A stretch of DNA of 64,000 bases from Flammeovirgaceae bacterium UBA5585 (GTDB lineage: Bacteria > Bacteroidota > Bacteroidia > Cytophagales > Cyclobacteriaceae). Location of the stretch: the NCBI GenBank assembly GCA_002425185.1, contig DILT01000010.1, forward strand, positions 62,001 to 126,000, written 5' to 3'. Positions 52,173 to 60,126 of the stretch are shown here, piece by piece (the stretch's first letter is position 1; each line of letters begins with the position of its first letter). The notes under the pieces are model-generated. The model had not been told where the DNA came from, did no database searches, and was given only the letters and a program-made list of their open reading frames with translations. A program made the position numbers and the translations under genes.

Positions 52173-53057
52173 TTAGCCTGCGTGTTGCATTAAATATTTT
52201 TTTGGTGTTATCCCGAATTTTTTCCGGAACGCTGCAATAAAGTGACTCGGGTTTGAATATCCGATTTGAAAAGCCACCTCATTTACTTTTAACTTATGCG
52301 TATCCAGCAGTACTCGCGCATGATCAAGTTTATGATCAAGCAAATAGCCAAATACAGTATTGCCATAAATTTCTTTGAATCCCATCTTTAGTTGAAATTC
52401 ATTTAACCCTGAAAGTTTGGCAAGTGCTTTCAGCCCGGGCGGGGAATCAATGTTCTTGAGCAGATGCTCTTTGGCGTTTTTAATTTTCCGAACGGTGTCT
52501 TCATCGTTCAGGAAAGGGCAGTTTTCGGTATTGGGCTTCTTTTCAGAAAAGTAAAGACTCAGCAACTCAAAAACCTTACCGTGGTAATAAAGATTTTTGG
52601 AGCTATCGCTGAGTTGGATGGTAAACAATTGATTTAACACGACTACGAGTGAAGAGGGCACATCCCGTTCATCATAAAATTTGCGATTTACATTTTCGGC
52701 TTTCAAAAAGGGGAGTGGCTCATGAGTAAAAAGTTCATGGAGATTCTCCAGGGAGATAAACAGAAATACCATGCGCGCACCGGCTGATAGTTTAAGGGTA
52801 AAATTCAAATCGCCCTCGGGGTTATAGAAAAAGTAATTCTTCATGCGGTGTATTTCGCGGCTGTAATGCGGGCCGAATTCAAAACGGGCACTGCCTTCCA
52901 GACAGAAATAGAACTGGATGATTTTCTTTTGCAGCGTACCGGGCAGGGCAAGCTCCTGATTCTCCTTGTTTTCCGCCAGTATCAGTTTGATGTCGGCCGA
53001 TTCAAAGGCTAACCGCAAATTACTGTTTTGGGCATTTTCTTTAATATAGTTGAGCAT
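52173..53057 (-). CDS. AraC family transcription regulator
   Basis: A 294-residue regulator: N-terminal beta-rich sensor domain (about 20-130) and a C-terminal pair of HTH motifs (about 190-290), ending with the AraC signature V-A-F-Q-I-G-Y-S-N-P-S-H-F-I-A-A-F-R-K-K-F. It is divergent from the TonB receptor gene across 190 bp, the usual arrangement for AraC-type control of iron or haem uptake. Confidence 0.9.
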   Translation of the reverse strand: MLNYIKENAQNSNLRLAFESADIKLILAENKENQELALPGTLQKKIIQFYFCLEGSARFEFGPHYSREIHRMKNYFFYNPEGDLNFTLKLSAGARMVFLFISLENLHELFTHEPLPFLKAENVNRKFYDERDVPSSLVVVLNQLFTIQLSDSSKNLYYHGKVFELLSLYFSEKKPNTENCPFLNDEDTVRKIKNAKEHLLKNIDSPPGLKALAKLSGLNEFQLKMGFKEIYGNTVFGYLLDHKLDHARVLLDTHKLKVNEVAFQIGYSNPSHFIAAFRKKFGITPKKYLMQHAG

Positions 53058-53080
53058 TTCTTATAGCTTTTAAAATAAAA

Positions 53081-53094
53081 ATGACAACGGTCAT
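53081..53094. promoter_or_regulatory. Palindrome in the AraC/receptor divergent region
   Basis: ATGACAACGGTCAT has perfect ATGAC/GTCAT arms and fits TGAY-N4-RTCA. No TAnnTT element lies at 29.5 or 51.5 bp on either strand, unlike the other boxes, so it could as well be the AraC protein's own site. Confidence 0.35.
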
Positions 53095-53247
53095 GACTAT
53101 TAATGACCAAAAATAGACGTTTTTTTTTAAAAAGTACCAACATTTGCTACCAGCAGTAGTTTAATAGGTCAGCAGATACAAATTATACTTCTATGGGTAT
53201 TTTATGATCTCTTCAAAATAAATCTTTGCGCCTCATAATAAATTTCA

Positions 53248-55479
53248 ATGATTCGGATTTTAGCACTCCTGTTTTTCGTTGTTCCGGTTCTTTTATCCGC
53301 ACAAGTGCACGTAACCGTTCGCGATAAGGCCAGCGGGCAGGCCGTTGAGGGTGCAGTAGTTTATGCACTGAATTCTCAAGGGAATGCGCTTACTCAAATC
53401 GTAACCAACGAAGAGGGAAGGGGATCAATACTTATCAGCAACTATCCAATAACACTTTCAACCGCACACATTGCCTATCAATCGGCAAATGCTTCGGTAA
53501 GTGCTTCAGGTGACTACACACTGGAGCTTGAGCCCAATCTTACGCAATTGGCTGAGGTGGTGGTAACGGGTCAATTTGAGCCTCAATCGGCCAAGCAGTC
53601 TGTTTATCGGGTGCGCACTATTTCAATGGAGCGCATTCAGGCCACCGGGGCAACCCGCTTGCAGGATGTACTTAATACCGAATTAAATATACGCTTCTCG
53701 CAGGATCTCGCGTTGGGTGGATCAAACCTCTCCTTACAGGGACTAAGCGGACAAAATGTTAAGGTGCTGATTGATGGTGTGCCCATGGTAGGCAGGCAGG
53801 GCACAGGAAATGAAATCAACATTAACCAGGTTAATGTGAACAGTATTGATCGCATTGAAATTGTGGAAGGACCTATGGCTGTTATTTATGGGGCCGATGC
53901 CCTGGCCGGTGTTATTAATATCATTACTAAAAAACCGGAATCGGGTAAGTGGAGTGGATCAGTTAAGCTGCATGAAGAAACTGTTGGTACCGAATATGGC
54001 GTGAAGCAAGGGATCCACAACCACAGCGCTTCGATGGGTTACCGTAAAAATTCCTTCTACACACTGGGTGATTTTACACACAACTATTTTGGCGGATGGC
54101 AGGGCAGTGCTGAAGATCGGGATAAGGAATGGCATCCGAAAACCCAATGGCTGGCCAGTGGATTGGCCGGGCACAAAACCGATAAGCTTGATGTGTATTA
54201 CCGCCTGGATTTCCTGAATGAGAATATTTACAATCCTGGTTTATTTAGCGGCATAGAAGCGATCGATCAAAACTACATCACCAAGCGTTTTATGCACCAG
54301 GTGCAGGGCACCTATACTCTTTCTGATCGTTTGCGGTATAGCGGTGCTATATCCTACACGGATTATAGGCGAAAAATTCAAACGGTAACCGTAAATAAAA
54401 ATACAGGTGATGTTCGGTTAGCACTGGATCCATCCTTACAGGATTTAACACAATTTGATGGCCTAACATTGAGGGGTACATTTTTATACAAAATTTCGGA
54501 TGCGATTTCCTTGCAGCCCGGGTATGATTTAAACCATGAGTCAGGTAGTGGAGGGCGTTTAACAGAAGGGATTTCATCCATGGGCGATTATGCTTTTTTT
54601 GTATCAGCTGAAGTTAAGCCGAATACGTGGCTGAGTTTTCGCCCAGGCGTGCGCATGGTTAAGAATACTGCGTATGATGCTCCTCCATTTATCCCTTCCA
54701 TAAACGCCAAAATTCAACTCACTGAAAAACACGATTTGCGGCTTTCTTATGGCAGAGGTTTCCGCGCACCTTCCATACGCGAATTGTATTTCTATTTCTT
54801 CGATGCCAGTCATGCCATTGAAGGAAACCCGGATTTACAGGCTGAGTTGTCGCATAGTTTCAATGCATCCTGGAATGCCAGGTGGACCGTCAAGCATGAC
54901 ATTAAGTTCTCAACGGTGGTAACGGGCTTCTATAATACCGTGGAAAATATGATTGGTTTTGGTGCCAAGCCAGGTAATGCCAACGTTACTACCTACCTGA
55001 ACATAGATGAGTTCAAGTCCGCGGGCTACACCTGGTTAAATACACTTGTGTATAAAAAACTGGAGTTGGGTGTGGGTTTTGGCTACACCGGCAGGTATAA
55101 CCAGCTTATTGAAACCAGTGAAGCGCCTGCTGACTTTTTATGGTCGCCTGAAATAAACGGATCAGCAACTTATGCTTTCACCACTATTGGCGCTTCTGTG
55201 TCCCTTTACTACAAATACACCGGGCGCACACCTTTCCTGGCCACTGATGTAACCGGATTAATAGAGCTTAATGAAACGGAAGGGTTCCACTGGGCCGATC
55301 TCAGTGTACAGAAATCCCTTTATAAAAAATTCAATGTATCAACAGGCGTGCGAAATCTCTTCGATGTAACACGCATCAACAATATGGCTGCAAATGGTGG
55401 GCCGGTACACGGTGGCGGATTAACCCGACCGGTAGGCTACGGCAGGTCATACTTTATAAGTCTTTCTTACAACTTTTAA
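53248..55479 (+). CDS. TonB-dependent haem receptor (HmuR-like)
   Basis: A 743-residue outer membrane receptor: signal peptide (about 18 residues), a carboxypeptidase-like regulatory domain (about 20-95), plug (about 115-230, with V-L-I-D-G-V-P and I-E-I-V-E-G-P) and a 22-strand barrel ending Y-N-F. A F505-R-A-P508 box and an N527-P-D-L530 box with His522 between them match the haem-receptor arrangement in which that His binds haem. With the HmuY-like lipoprotein next door this is a haem-uptake pair, useful to a cell making many cytochromes. Confidence 0.88.
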   Translation: MIRILALLFFVVPVLLSAQVHVTVRDKASGQAVEGAVVYALNSQGNALTQIVTNEEGRGSILISNYPITLSTAHIAYQSANASVSASGDYTLELEPNLTQLAEVVVTGQFEPQSAKQSVYRVRTISMERIQATGATRLQDVLNTELNIRFSQDLALGGSNLSLQGLSGQNVKVLIDGVPMVGRQGTGNEININQVNVNSIDRIEIVEGPMAVIYGADALAGVINIITKKPESGKWSGSVKLHEETVGTEYGVKQGIHNHSASMGYRKNSFYTLGDFTHNYFGGWQGSAEDRDKEWHPKTQWLASGLAGHKTDKLDVYYRLDFLNENIYNPGLFSGIEAIDQNYITKRFMHQVQGTYTLSDRLRYSGAISYTDYRRKIQTVTVNKNTGDVRLALDPSLQDLTQFDGLTLRGTFLYKISDAISLQPGYDLNHESGSGGRLTEGISSMGDYAFFVSAEVKPNTWLSFRPGVRMVKNTAYDAPPFIPSINAKIQLTEKHDLRLSYGRGFRAPSIRELYFYFFDASHAIEGNPDLQAELSHSFNASWNARWTVKHDIKFSTVVTGFYNTVENMIGFGAKPGNANVTTYLNIDEFKSAGYTWLNTLVYKKLELGVGFGYTGRYNQLIETSEAPADFLWSPEINGSATYAFTTIGASVSLYYKYTGRTPFLATDVTGLIELNETEGFHWADLSVQKSLYKKFNVSTGVRNLFDVTRINNMAANGGPVHGGGLTRPVGYGRSYFISLSYNF

Positions 55480-55506
55480 ATTTTCTAATCTAAACTGTAC
55501 AAACTG

Positions 55507-56925
55507 ATGAACGATAAACTAAAAAATGGCTGGATGGTGGTATTGAGTCTAGCGCTGTTGATTTCATTTTCTTCTTGCGAGGATGACCCACAATTGCCCG
55601 ATAACCTGGTTGAATTTGAATCGGCTCAATTGGGTTTTGCAGCAAACGAGGGTGCGCTGACAGTAAACATAAATTTTTCAAGAGCAACGTCTCAGGCAGG
55701 AACGGTAACCGTTACGTTTGCCTCCAGTGGATTAAACTATGGAACGGATTTTACCACCACTCCGGCTGCTACTGCAAATACCATTACGTTGCCCGTTGTA
55801 AATGGCGCCTCGCAACTATCTTTTAGTGTTGAGAAAGGTGTAGGTATTTTACTGGATGGTGATGAAACTATAGCCTTCACGATCACATCCGTAAGCGATG
55901 GCCTGGTGTTAGGAACCTCAAGTCAACTGGCGCTTAGCTTTTCAGAAATTCTTGCACAACAAGGTATCATGAACATAAATGGGGGCGGCCCTACCTATCC
56001 CAACAAAGTGTTTATCGATTTGAGTGCCAATCGCCAAACAGCGGTGGATCGTACCTCATGGGATCTTGGATTTCATATGGGTAATGATTTCAGGGTAATT
56101 TTAAATACCTCCATTACTATGATGGCCCGTGCCATCGACAAAACGGACTTAACACTGGTTACAGCTGCTGATACGCTCGGGTTTGCAAGCACCATGGTTG
56201 TAGGAGCCAATGCCATCAATGCCGCCATGGCATGGATTGATGATCCTGCTGGAGACCTAACAAAAACAGCCTTTGCACCTGTTTCTTTAACTCCTTCTGA
56301 AAATAAAGTGTATATCATCAACCGGGGAGCCGCTAATCCTCCCAGTGATCCTTCTGAGCCTATTCCATCCAGTGGCTGGAAAAAGGTTCGTGTGTTACGC
56401 AACGGCAATGGTTATACCATTCAACATGCCGACATTGCTTCAACAACGTTTCAGGAAATTCAGCTTGCGAAAGATGATAGTTACTTATTTAAGTATATAA
56501 GTTTTGCAACAGGTTCCGTTGCAATTGAACCTCAAAAAGACAGGTGGGATATAGCCTGGACAGGTTTCACTAATTCAACCAATCTTGGCGGTGGCTTTAT
56601 TCCTTATTTCTTTCAGGACATTGTTCTTCAAAACAGGAATGGGGTAGAAACTGCTGAGCTGTTAACAGCGACCGCTGGTAGTTACGAAGCTTTTGGTGAG
56701 GCAAACCTGACAGGCGTGACCTGGCTGACCAGCCAACTCGGCATTGGCGCCAAGTGGCGTTCGGGTGGCGGCCCCGGCTCAGCGCCTGCAGTTCGATCGG
56801 ATAGATTTTACCTGGTGAAGGATACAGATGGCAACATTTATAAACTTCGCTTTACGGCATTAACGCAAGACGGTCAGCGGGGAAGGCCGCAAGTTGAGTT
56901 TGCATTGGTTAAAAGGGGAGTTTAA
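55507..56925 (+). CDS. HmuY-family haem-binding lipoprotein with N-terminal Calx-beta-like domain
   Basis: A 472-residue lipoprotein (signal with lipobox S-S-C near residue 25). Residues 35-145 resemble a Calx-beta domain (T-V-T-V-T-F-A-S-S-G-L-N-Y-G-T-D-F). The rest is HmuY-like, shown by S-W-D-L-G-F-H, W-D-I-A-W-T-G and the closing R-S-D-R-F-Y-L-V-K-D-T-D-G-N-I-Y-K-L-R-F. HmuY is a surface haemophore that hands haem to HmuR. The extra N-terminal domain makes it about twice the length of Porphyromonas HmuY. The receptor gene is 27 bp upstream. Confidence 0.82.
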   Translation: MNDKLKNGWMVVLSLALLISFSSCEDDPQLPDNLVEFESAQLGFAANEGALTVNINFSRATSQAGTVTVTFASSGLNYGTDFTTTPAATANTITLPVVNGASQLSFSVEKGVGILLDGDETIAFTITSVSDGLVLGTSSQLALSFSEILAQQGIMNINGGGPTYPNKVFIDLSANRQTAVDRTSWDLGFHMGNDFRVILNTSITMMARAIDKTDLTLVTAADTLGFASTMVVGANAINAAMAWIDDPAGDLTKTAFAPVSLTPSENKVYIINRGAANPPSDPSEPIPSSGWKKVRVLRNGNGYTIQHADIASTTFQEIQLAKDDSYLFKYISFATGSVAIEPQKDRWDIAWTGFTNSTNLGGGFIPYFFQDIVLQNRNGVETAELLTATAGSYEAFGEANLTGVTWLTSQLGIGAKWRSGGGPGSAPAVRSDRFYLVKDTDGNIYKLRFTALTQDGQRGRPQVEFALVKRGV

Positions 56926-56933
56926 TGAGGATT

Positions 56934-56970
56934 AAAGGCCTCCAAGGTTTTTGAAACCTTGGAGGCCTTT
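56934..56970. terminator. Intrinsic terminator after the HmuY-like gene
   Basis: AAAGGCCTCCAAGGTTT (56934-56950) and AAACCTTGGAGGCCTTT (56954-56970) form a perfect 17-bp stem with a 3-nt loop, 9 bp after the stop codon. Confidence 0.9.
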
Positions 56971-56980
56971 AGACTAATTA

Positions 56981-57131
56981 GAAGCCATCTCAAAAATAAA
57001 GAGTACGTCATTGCGAGGGAGCCTGCCTGCCGGTCAGGCAGGGAACGACCGAAGCAATCCTGTTCTCTACGTTGAAATTGGGATTGCTTCGCTGCCGCTC
57101 GCAATGACGGTTGTATTTTTGAGATGGCTTC
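56981..57131. mobile_element. 151-bp MITE-like palindromic element
   Basis: Perfect 18-bp terminal inverted repeats, GAAGCCATCTCAAAAATA (56981-56998) and its complement at 57114-57131. Nested inside are CGTCATTGCGAG/CTCGCAATGACG (57006-57017, 57098-57109) and GAAGCAATCC/GGATTGCTTC (57051-57060, 57081-57090), so the whole element can fold into one long hairpin. No coding capacity. No clear target duplication flanks it. The inner sequences resemble a short palindromic repeat common in many bacteria. Confidence 0.7.
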
Positions 57132-57139
57132 AAGTTTTT

Positions 57140-58201
57140 TTAATTCCGCGCCACGTTCCATTTCACCACCTGCTCCAGTTTGTTGGGGTGAAGTACATGA
57201 ATTTTCCCTCCTTCAATGGAAATAATTCCCTCTTCACGGAAATCGGAAAGTACACGAATAACGGATTCAGATGCGGTACCTACCATTTTGGCTAAATCAT
57301 CCCGCGATATGGACACCAGATCTTTTTCTTTTAAGTCGTGAATTTTCAATAATGCTTCGGCTGTGCGTTGACGCACGGAGTTGTACGCCAGGTTTAACAA
57401 CTGGGCTTCTTTTTCCGCAATTTTTTTACACAGCAAGGTTACAAAGGCACCAGAAATTTCTGGGTGGCTGTGGAGTAAGGTTAGAAAATCGTGACGGGGT
57501 ATTACTGTAAGTTCACTGTCCTCCAGGGCTACGGCCGATTCGCCATAGTTGCTGTTTTCAAGAATGCCCTCATAGCCAAAAAAGTCGCCTTCTTTGTACA
57601 GGCTTATAATCAATTCCTTTCCATCGGCATTCGTGCGAAAGCATTTTACGTTTCCTGACTTAACAAAGAAAAAGGCATTAGGCATTTCACCCTCCATGTA
57701 AATACCGGCCTTCTTTTTATAGGTTTTTACCTTTCTGTCTTTACACAAATCGGTAAGGTTTAAAACCTTTTGCGCATCGGCAATAAATTGATCCAGGCCG
57801 GCAGCATCGGCTGCATATTGCTTTCGCAATATGCTTATTTTGTTAAGCCGGGCTTCCACGGCATTGAGTAAGTCGGTATCATCAAAAGGCTTGGTCAGGT
57901 AATCATCGGCACCGAGGGTCATCCCTTTCCGGATATCGGTTTTTTCTGTTTTGGCCGTAAGAAAAATAAAGGGAATGCTGGCCGTTTCTGGTTTTTTACT
58001 AAGAATATGAAGAACGCCATAGCCGTCCAGTTCGGGCATCATAATATCACAAATAATAAGGTCGGGGCGCTCCCGACCGGCCAGTTCAACGCCTATTTTT
58101 CCATTTTCAGCCGTAAGCACCTCATAGCTGGCCAGGGCTAAGATTTCAGCCGTATTTTCGCGTACTTCAGGATTGTCCTCGATTAATAGAATTTTCTTCA
58201 T
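57140..58201 (-). CDS. Response regulator with Crp-type output (receiver-cNMP-HTH fusion)
   Basis: A 353-residue fusion. Residues 1-120 are a receiver domain with Glu8/Asp9, phospho-acceptor Asp52 and Lys104. Residues about 150-265 are a cyclic-nucleotide-type barrel, and the C-terminal winged HTH has the recognition core S-E312-S-V-I-R316, matching E-T-V-I-R of the other Crp/Fnr protein in this window. No FNR-type cysteine cluster. In effect it joins a FixJ-like receiver to a FixK-like DNA reader in one chain. Coupled to the sensor kinase by a 4-base overlap, so it is the kinase's partner. Confidence 0.92.
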   Translation of the reverse strand: MKKILLIEDNPEVRENTAEILALASYEVLTAENGKIGVELAGRERPDLIICDIMMPELDGYGVLHILSKKPETASIPFIFLTAKTEKTDIRKGMTLGADDYLTKPFDDTDLLNAVEARLNKISILRKQYAADAAGLDQFIADAQKVLNLTDLCKDRKVKTYKKKAGIYMEGEMPNAFFFVKSGNVKCFRTNADGKELIISLYKEGDFFGYEGILENSNYGESAVALEDSELTVIPRHDFLTLLHSHPEISGAFVTLLCKKIAEKEAQLLNLAYNSVRQRTAEALLKIHDLKEKDLVSISRDDLAKMVGTASESVIRVLSDFREEGIISIEGGKIHVLHPNKLEQVVKWNVARN

Positions 58202-59472
58202 AGTAGTGGTAAAGTAATGCTAAAGGTACTTCCTTTTCCTTCAGCGCTGGTAAAATCAATAGTTCCGTTCAGCAAATCTACGTATCGCTTTACAATGTTC
58301 AACCCCAGGCCGGTACCCTGAATGTTCGTAACATTGCTGGCCCGGAAAAAGCGTTCAAAGAGATGTTTTACTTCTACTTCGGGTATACCAATGCCCTCAT
58401 CCCGTATGGTAATTATCAAGTTGTCGTTTTTAGATTGGCAATAAATATGGATTGGCTTGTAGGCCGCTGAATATTTGCTGGCGTTCGATAACAGGTTGAA
58501 CAGAATATTACGCAGCACACGCTTGTCGAGGGGTAACTCTTTTTGCTGCAATTCACATGTTAATTCAATATGCTGACCCTCTTTAAGCAAGGGTCTTATT
58601 TCTTCATGAATTTCTTTAAAGAACTCGTCAACGGAAACAAGCTCCTTTATTACTTCAATTCGTCCTTCTTCAAGCCTGCCCAGTGAAAGGAAATCATTCA
58701 GGATGGCCGTGAGGTGGTTTACGGATGACTTGATCCGGTGAATATGTTTATCAATTTTTTCCAATTCCCCCCTTTCCTTATACTGCTGTACCAGCGAAGC
58801 CGAACTAAGTACCGTGCTTAAGGGTGTGCGGAATTCGTGTGATGCAATAGAAACAAATTTGGTTTTGAGCTCATTAAGTTCCCGTTCTTTATCAAGTGCT
58901 TTTTTGGTTTCATCCTCTGCTTTTTTTCGTTCGGCAATTTGCTCCTGTAAAAACTGGTTTGCTTTCTCCAGGTCTTCAACCAGTTTATTCAGGGCATCCG
59001 TACGCGTTTGAACTTTTTTCTCCAGTTCAGCGGCATATACTAATAGTTGTTCCTCACTGTGCTTGAGGGCTTCTTCAACCTTTTTTCGTTCAGTGATATC
59101 AATGATAAAAGCTACCACTACAAACAGGTTGTTGATCTCTTTATAGCTCAGGCTTACCTCTACAGGAAATTCATGCCCGTCTTTTTGTATGGCCATCAGG
59201 TCACGCCCAATGCCCATACGCCTGGGGGAAGGATTTTTTCTGAACTGCTCGCGCAGGCTTACGTGCTTGGCGTGGTACCGGGAGGGTAGCAATACCTCCA
59301 ATTTTTTACCCGTCAATTCCCCATTTTCGTAGCCAAACATTCGCTCGGAAACAGGATTTGCAAGCTGAATATTCCCCCATTCGTCAACCATTAATATGCC
59401 TTCGGCAGACCCCTGGAATATTTCCCGAAATGTTTCAGATGAGTTAAAAGCTATTTCAAAGGTTTTTTGCAT
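58198..59472 (-). CDS. PAS sensor histidine kinase, FixL-like
   Basis: A 424-residue cytoplasmic kinase without membrane helices: PAS domain (about 10-125), coiled coil (about 130-205), HisKA with phospho-acceptor His212 (S-H-E-F-R-T-P), and HATPase (N-L-L-S-N-A-S-K-Y-S, D-E-G-I-G-I, G-T-G-L-G-L). In the PAS domain, His70 is followed exactly 20 residues later by Arg90 in M-G-I-G-R; rhizobial FixL has its haem-ligand His200 and O2-contact Arg220 (G-I-G-R) at the same spacing. Start ATG 59472 is chosen because a GGAGG lies nine bases before it; a TTG eight codons upstream is less likely. Confidence 0.9.
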   Translation of the reverse strand: MQKTFEIAFNSSETFREIFQGSAEGILMVDEWGNIQLANPVSERMFGYENGELTGKKLEVLLPSRYHAKHVSLREQFRKNPSPRRMGIGRDLMAIQKDGHEFPVEVSLSYKEINNLFVVVAFIIDITERKKVEEALKHSEEQLLVYAAELEKKVQTRTDALNKLVEDLEKANQFLQEQIAERKKAEDETKKALDKERELNELKTKFVSIASHEFRTPLSTVLSSASLVQQYKERGELEKIDKHIHRIKSSVNHLTAILNDFLSLGRLEEGRIEVIKELVSVDEFFKEIHEEIRPLLKEGQHIELTCELQQKELPLDKRVLRNILFNLLSNASKYSAAYKPIHIYCQSKNDNLIITIRDEGIGIPEVEVKHLFERFFRASNVTNIQGTGLGLNIVKRYVDLLNGTIDFTSAEGKGSTFSITLPLL

Positions 59473-59507
59473 GATTATTTGCCTCCAAGATAACAATCAT
59501 GTCAAGT

Positions 59508-59573
59508 ATGACAAAAATCAGCCTGCCAATTGATACAAGTCGTGATCATGTGGCAAAAATCCCTCTACGTTCG
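59508..59573 (+). promoter_or_regulatory. FNR-like operator and -7 element between sensor kinase and usp pair
   Basis: ATGACAAAAATCAG at 59508-59521 shares its 12-base core with the ccoNO box. TACGTTCG (TAnnTTYG) starts at 59566, exactly 51.5 bp from the centre, ahead of the usp gene at 59603. The box is also only 36 bp upstream of the kinase start, so it could feed back on the kinase-regulator operon. Confidence 0.65.
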
Positions 59574-59602
59574 TATTCAGGAAAATCCATGAGTATTATT
59601 AT

Positions 59603-60031
59603 ATGAAGGCAATTTTATGCGCACTTGACTTTTCGGAGGCGTCAGAAAACGTAATTCAGGAAGCGTTTAAGCTGGCGGCCAAAAATAAAACCAATCTTAT
59701 TGTTTTATTTACCTATCGGTTGTTGCAACGGAAAGGCGAAAGTTTGGCTGAATACCGCAAGGGTGTAGAGGCGAAAGCGAAAACTGATTTTGAAACTTTA
59801 TTAGCGAATATTAAAAACAGAATTGAAGTACCGTTTGAGTTCATTACAGAAATTGGCTTTTTGTCGGATAGAATTGAGTTTTACATTAGGCGCAACAAGG
59901 TGGAAGCGGTTATACTCTGTGAAAAACTTGCAGAATCTATAAATGAGCAGCAAGAGCAGTCGCTGGAAAGTTTTATTACTTCCTTAAAAATACCGGTAGT
60001 AATTATACCGGAAGTTCATGAGGTGGAATGA
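59603..60031 (+). CDS. Divergent universal stress protein domain protein
   Basis: A 142-residue single UspA-like domain beginning M-K-A-I-L-C-A-L-D-F-S-E. The G-x2-G-x9-G ATP loop is missing: the C-terminal part reads C-E-K-L-A-E-S-I-N-E, so it probably does not bind ATP. First gene behind the FNR-like promoter; a full tandem Usp follows 95 bp downstream. Confidence 0.8.
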   Translation: MKAILCALDFSEASENVIQEAFKLAAKNKTNLIVLFTYRLLQRKGESLAEYRKGVEAKAKTDFETLLANIKNRIEVPFEFITEIGFLSDRIEFYIRRNKVEAVILCEKLAESINEQQEQSLESFITSLKIPVVIIPEVHEVE

Positions 60032-60126
60032 TAATGGACAGGCTTGAAACTTTCGGGAATATCTTCTAAACATTGTTTTTTTCTATCATAAATGTTCTAA
60101 TTTTAACCACTGCAAAAACTACTATT

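Noticed and set aside
58198..59472. TTG start at 59496 for the sensor kinase
   Set aside because: A GGAGG site lies nine bases before the ATG at 59472 and none before the TTG.
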